From Streptomyces cupreus (lineage in GTDB: Bacteria; Actinomycetota; Actinomycetes; Streptomycetales; Streptomycetaceae): 64,000 nt of DNA. The translations under genes and the position numbers were made by a program. How positions within the stretch are numbered: the first letter of the stretch is position 1; every line of letters begins with the position of its first letter. Positions 61,018 through 64,000 of the stretch are shown one piece after another. The notes beneath the pieces are model-generated. The model ran no database searches and had not been told where the DNA came from. It worked only from the letters and a program-made list of their open reading frames with translations. Location: NCBI RefSeq assembly GCF_014257025.1, contig NZ_JACMSF010000001.1, positions 1 through 64,000 of the forward strand, given 5' to 3'.

Positions 61018-63923
61018 CGTGCGCCCCCTCGCAGTTCCACCAGATCGGCCAGCTCCGCGTCCGTCAGCTCCGTCAGCGCTGCCTCACCGGAGCCGAGCAC
61101 GGCGTCGGCGAGCTCCTTCTTGCGGCTGAGCATGTCCGCGATACGGTCCTCGATCGTCCCCTCGGCGATCAGCCGGTGCACCTGCACGGGCCGCGTCTGA
61201 CCGATGCGGTACGCGCGGTCGGTGGCCTGCGCCTCCACCGCCGGGTTCCACCATCGGTCGTAGTGCACGACGTGCTCGGCCCGTGTGAGGTTCAGGCCCG
61301 TGCCCGCCGCCTTCAACGACAGCAGGAAGACCGGGACTTCACCGTCCTGGAACCGCCGTACCAGCTCCTCTCGCTCGGCGACCGGCGTCCCGCCGTGCAG
61401 GAACCGGGAGTTCACACCACGGGCCGCCAGATGCCGTTCGATCAGGCGCCCCATGCGCACGTACTGGGTGAAGACCAGGACGCCCGCCCCCTCGGAGAGG
61501 ATCGTGTCGAGCAGCTCGTCCAGCAGCTCCAGCTTCCCGGAGCGGCCGTCGATCCTCGGCCGCTCCTCCTTGAGGTACTGGGCCGGGTGGTTGCAGATCT
61601 GCTTCAGGCCCGTCAGCAGCTTCACGATCAGCCCGCGCCGCGCCATGCTGTCGGCCTCGGCGATCTCCGCGAGCGTCTCGCGCACCACCGCCTCGTACAG
61701 GCCCGCCTGCTCCTTGGACAGCGACACCGCGCGGTCGGTCTCGGTCTTCGGAGGCAGTTCCGGCGCGATCCCGGGATCCGACTTGCGGCGGCGCAGCAGG
61801 AACGGGCGGACCAACCGGGCGAGCCGCTCGGCGGCGGCCGGATCCTGACCGCTCTCGACGGACTGCGCGTACCGGGTACGGAAGGTGCCGAGCCGGCCCA
61901 GCAGTCCCGGGGTCGTCCAGTCGAGGATCGCCCACAGCTCCGACAGGTTGTTCTCGACCGGGGTGCCGGTGAGCGCCACGCGCGCGCGTGCGCCGATGGA
62001 GCGCAGCTGCCGCGCGGTCGCCGAGTAGGGGTTCTTCACATGCTGGGCCTCGTCGGCCACGACCATGCCCCAGGGCACCTCGGCGAGCCGGGGCGCGTCC
62101 AGGCGCATGGTGCCATACGTGGTGAGCACGAACTCCCCGTCGGCGAGGGCGTCGAGATCGCGCCGGGCGCCGTGGAAGCGGCGCACGGGCGTCCCGGGGG
62201 CGAACTTCTCGATCTCGCGCTGCCAGTTGCCCATCAGCGAGGTCGGGCACACCACCAGCGTGGGACCGGCCGACGAGCCGTCCGTCTGGCGATGCAGATG
62301 CAGTGCGATCAGCGTGATGGTCTTGCCGAGGCCCATGTCGTCGGCCAGGCAGCAGCCCAGGCCCAGGGAGGTCATGCGGGCCAGCCAGTTCAGGCCCCGC
62401 CGCTGGTAGTCGCGGAGAGTGGCCTGGAGCGCGGCGGGCTGCGGGACCGGCTCCTGCCCCTCGGGGTCGGCGAGCCGCTCCCGCAGGGCCGCCAGCCACC
62501 CGGTGGGCTGCACTTCGACTCTGCGGCCCTCGACTTCGGTCGAGCCCGTCAGAGCGGCGCTCAGCGCGTCGACGGGCGTCACCTTGCGGTCCTGTTGCCC
62601 GCGAGCCCGGCGCACCTCCTCGGGATCGACCAGGACCCACTGGTCGCGCAGCCGCACGAGCGGCCGGTCGGCCTCGGCCAGGCGGTCGAGATCCTCACGG
62701 GTGAGCCGCTGGTCGCCCAGCGCGAACCGCCAGTCGAAGGCGAGCAGGGCGTCGGCGGACAGGAACGACGGCGTGTCGGAGGCGAGCTTGCCGGGGCCCG
62801 TCTCGTCGTCGGGCGGGCCGACCACCGCGCGGGCGGTGAGCTCGTGGGCCAGCTCCTTGGGCCAGTGCACGTCGACGCCCGCCGCGGCCAGGGCCCGGGC
62901 GCCGGTGGAGAGCAGGTCGGTGACCTCCTCGTCGGCCAGTTCGACGGCGTCCGGCACCGTGGCCGAGAGCAGGGGAGCGAGCGGCGGCCACGCGCGTGCC
63001 GCGCGGCGCAGCGCCAGCAGGGCGTCCATCCGCGCGCGGGAGCCGAAGGCGGAGGCCCCGGCCCACACCTGAGCGGCGTCCGCGACGAGCCCCGGATCGC
63101 TCACGCCGTGCACCTGGAGCACGGCACGGAACGCGGGCGCCGTCTCCTCCTCGGCCACGGTGGCCAGGCCGGGAACCTCGACGCGCAGGGACAGGCGCAC
63201 CCCGGCGTCGTGGCCCGCGGCGACATCGGCCGCCCACGCGCGATGCTCGGGCAGACGCTGCGGATCCGGCGCGGCGTAGGCGGGGCCGCCGGTCACGAGG
63301 GGAGCCGCGGGTGTGCGGGGCAGGGTGTCCGCGACGGCGTCCAGGAAGCCGCGCAGCAGCCGCTCGGGGTCGGGCAGGCGCAGCGGGCCGGTGGTCTTCA
63401 GCGGGACGGCGTGCGCCTCGGGCGGCATCGCCGCGGCGAGCCGGCGGAGGTGCTCAAGGTCCGCGGTGCTCAGCGGGCCGGTGCGCCAGGCGTCGTGGTC
63501 GTCGGGTGACAGGCCGGGCAACAGCAGTCCTCGTGCCGCGAGTTGCAGGGCCAGCACGGCCGCCGCGCCCCAGAAGGCGGACCCTCGATGGGCGTGGGTG
63601 GAGACACGCGCGTGGACCAGGACGGGCAGGGCGGCGCGCAGGGGGAGCCACACCGCGGGGACATGCGTGAGCTCGACGTCGTCGCCGCCGGGCACGACGA
63701 CGGTCAGGTCCTCGGCCGATGCCGTCTCGACGAGGGGAAGGGCTTCACCGTCGGGGTGCCAGAAGGCGACCCTGCTGGTGCGTGCCGGATCGCCGGGCAC
63801 GAACACGGCGGAGCAGCGGGCCAGTTCGAAGATCTCGGAGGGTGGTGCCGGGGGAACCTTCTGCGCAGCGATGGTGAATTCCTCAAATTTGACTACCGGG
63901 CGGAGTCGCCGAGGGTACAGCAC
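61014..63923 (-). CDS. SNF2/HepA-type DEAD-box helicase
   Basis: 969 residues. The N-terminal ~470 residues are poorly conserved. The two RecA-like lobes follow: DYQRRGLNWLARMTSLGLGC, CCLADDMGLGKTITLIALHL (motif I), VVCPTSLMGNWQREIEKFAP, VVADEAQHVKNP (motif II, DEAQ), ALTGTPVENNLSELWAILDW, GVLVFTQYVRMGRLIERHL, FLLSLKAAGTGLNLTRAEHV and WWNPAVEAQATDRAYRIGQT (motifs V/VI). It is an ATP-driven DNA translocase/remodeller. The GTG start has no obvious ribosome-binding site, so the true N-terminus is uncertain. It overlaps the SWIM gene by 4 bp. Confidence 0.93.
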   Translation of the reverse strand: MLYPRRLRPVVKFEEFTIAAQKVPPAPPSEIFELARCSAVFVPGDPARTSRVAFWHPDGEALPLVETASAEDLTVVVPGGDDVELTHVPAVWLPLRAALPVLVHARVSTHAHRGSAFWGAAAVLALQLAARGLLLPGLSPDDHDAWRTGPLSTADLEHLRRLAAAMPPEAHAVPLKTTGPLRLPDPERLLRGFLDAVADTLPRTPAAPLVTGGPAYAAPDPQRLPEHRAWAADVAAGHDAGVRLSLRVEVPGLATVAEEETAPAFRAVLQVHGVSDPGLVADAAQVWAGASAFGSRARMDALLALRRAARAWPPLAPLLSATVPDAVELADEEVTDLLSTGARALAAAGVDVHWPKELAHELTARAVVGPPDDETGPGKLASDTPSFLSADALLAFDWRFALGDQRLTREDLDRLAEADRPLVRLRDQWVLVDPEEVRRARGQQDRKVTPVDALSAALTGSTEVEGRRVEVQPTGWLAALRERLADPEGQEPVPQPAALQATLRDYQRRGLNWLARMTSLGLGCCLADDMGLGKTITLIALHLHRQTDGSSAGPTLVVCPTSLMGNWQREIEKFAPGTPVRRFHGARRDLDALADGEFVLTTYGTMRLDAPRLAEVPWGMVVADEAQHVKNPYSATARQLRSIGARARVALTGTPVENNLSELWAILDWTTPGLLGRLGTFRTRYAQSVESGQDPAAAERLARLVRPFLLRRRKSDPGIAPELPPKTETDRAVSLSKEQAGLYEAVVRETLAEIAEADSMARRGLIVKLLTGLKQICNHPAQYLKEERPRIDGRSGKLELLDELLDTILSEGAGVLVFTQYVRMGRLIERHLAARGVNSRFLHGGTPVAEREELVRRFQDGEVPVFLLSLKAAGTGLNLTRAEHVVHYDRWWNPAVEAQATDRAYRIGQTRPVQVHRLIAEGTIEDRIADMLSRKKELADAVLGSGEAALTELTDAELADLVELRGGAR

Positions 63924-64000
63924 CGGGTGACTTGATCCGGCATGACGGGGCTGTGTTCTGCGTCACTGCCGTGGGAGGGTGGGGTATGCCCCTGCGAGGA

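Overview
The window is high-GC actinobacterial chromosome, almost certainly from a Streptomyces or close relative. Codon third positions are strongly G/C, GTG and TTG starts are common, the mycothiol gene mshA is present, and so are typical Streptomyces families (GGDEF-EAL proteins with multi-spanning membrane N-termini, ROK/xylAB, SWIM + SNF2 pair). No rRNA, tRNA, CRISPR array, phage or intact transposase gene was seen.

Layout. (1) 1-4.3 kb: end of glyA, then sdaA, fdhD, mshA (GTGA overlap with fdhD) and a small VOC protein. (2) 4.4-6.2 kb: secreted beta-propeller phytase, its terminator, and a decayed GH127 fragment. (3) 6.2-11.2 kb: a compact biosynthetic locus with a type II thioesterase (+) facing a leucyl/phenylalanyl-tRNA-transferase homologue and a one-module MbtH-A-T-R NRPS (-). 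Established precedent suggests a small peptide aldehyde. (4) 11.2-16.9 kb: GGDEF-EAL protein, MFS transporter, a ~190-bp element with perfect 26-bp inverted ends, and a TetR regulator. (5) 17-48.5 kb: a large Wzx/Wzy-type exopolysaccharide cluster. It holds an initiating phosphoglycosyl transferase, four other glycosyltransferases, flippase, polymerase, Wzz/BY-kinase-like protein, LCP ligase, methyltransferase, a Tat-exported beta-helix protein, and nucleotide-sugar enzymes (two UDP-sugar dehydrogenases, UDP-xylose synthase-like, two further epimerases, rmlA-B-D without rmlC, galE). It also holds a GH15-family protein and a very unusual 1,505-residue fusion of a membrane GGDEF-EAL protein with an alpha-oxoamine synthase-like domain. 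(6) 48.6-53.5 kb: aldehyde dehydrogenase with its GAF regulator, Tat-exported PGRP amidase, acetamidase/formamidase. (7) 53.6-58.2 kb: xylose module (ROK regulator, xylB divergent from xylA) and a proline-rich membrane protein. (8) 58.3-64 kb: secreted phytase-like esterase domain protein, SWIM protein, SNF2 helicase.

How the parts fit. The polysaccharide cluster is organised as several divergent transcription units. Four intergenic regions, and only those as far as I could see, carry near-identical ~21-27 bp palindrome-rich sites (17032, 29726, 33740, 48449). These look like a shared operator or promoter that ties the whole cluster into one regulon. One site lies in the divergent region next to the TetR gene, which makes that regulator a candidate. 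Two paralogous GGDEF-EAL proteins flank or sit inside the cluster, suggesting c-di-GMP input. Several proteins in the cluster have lost a key catalytic residue: R for K in the oxoamine-synthase domain, R for K in the Wzz/BY-kinase P-loop, and Q for E in the GH15 protein.
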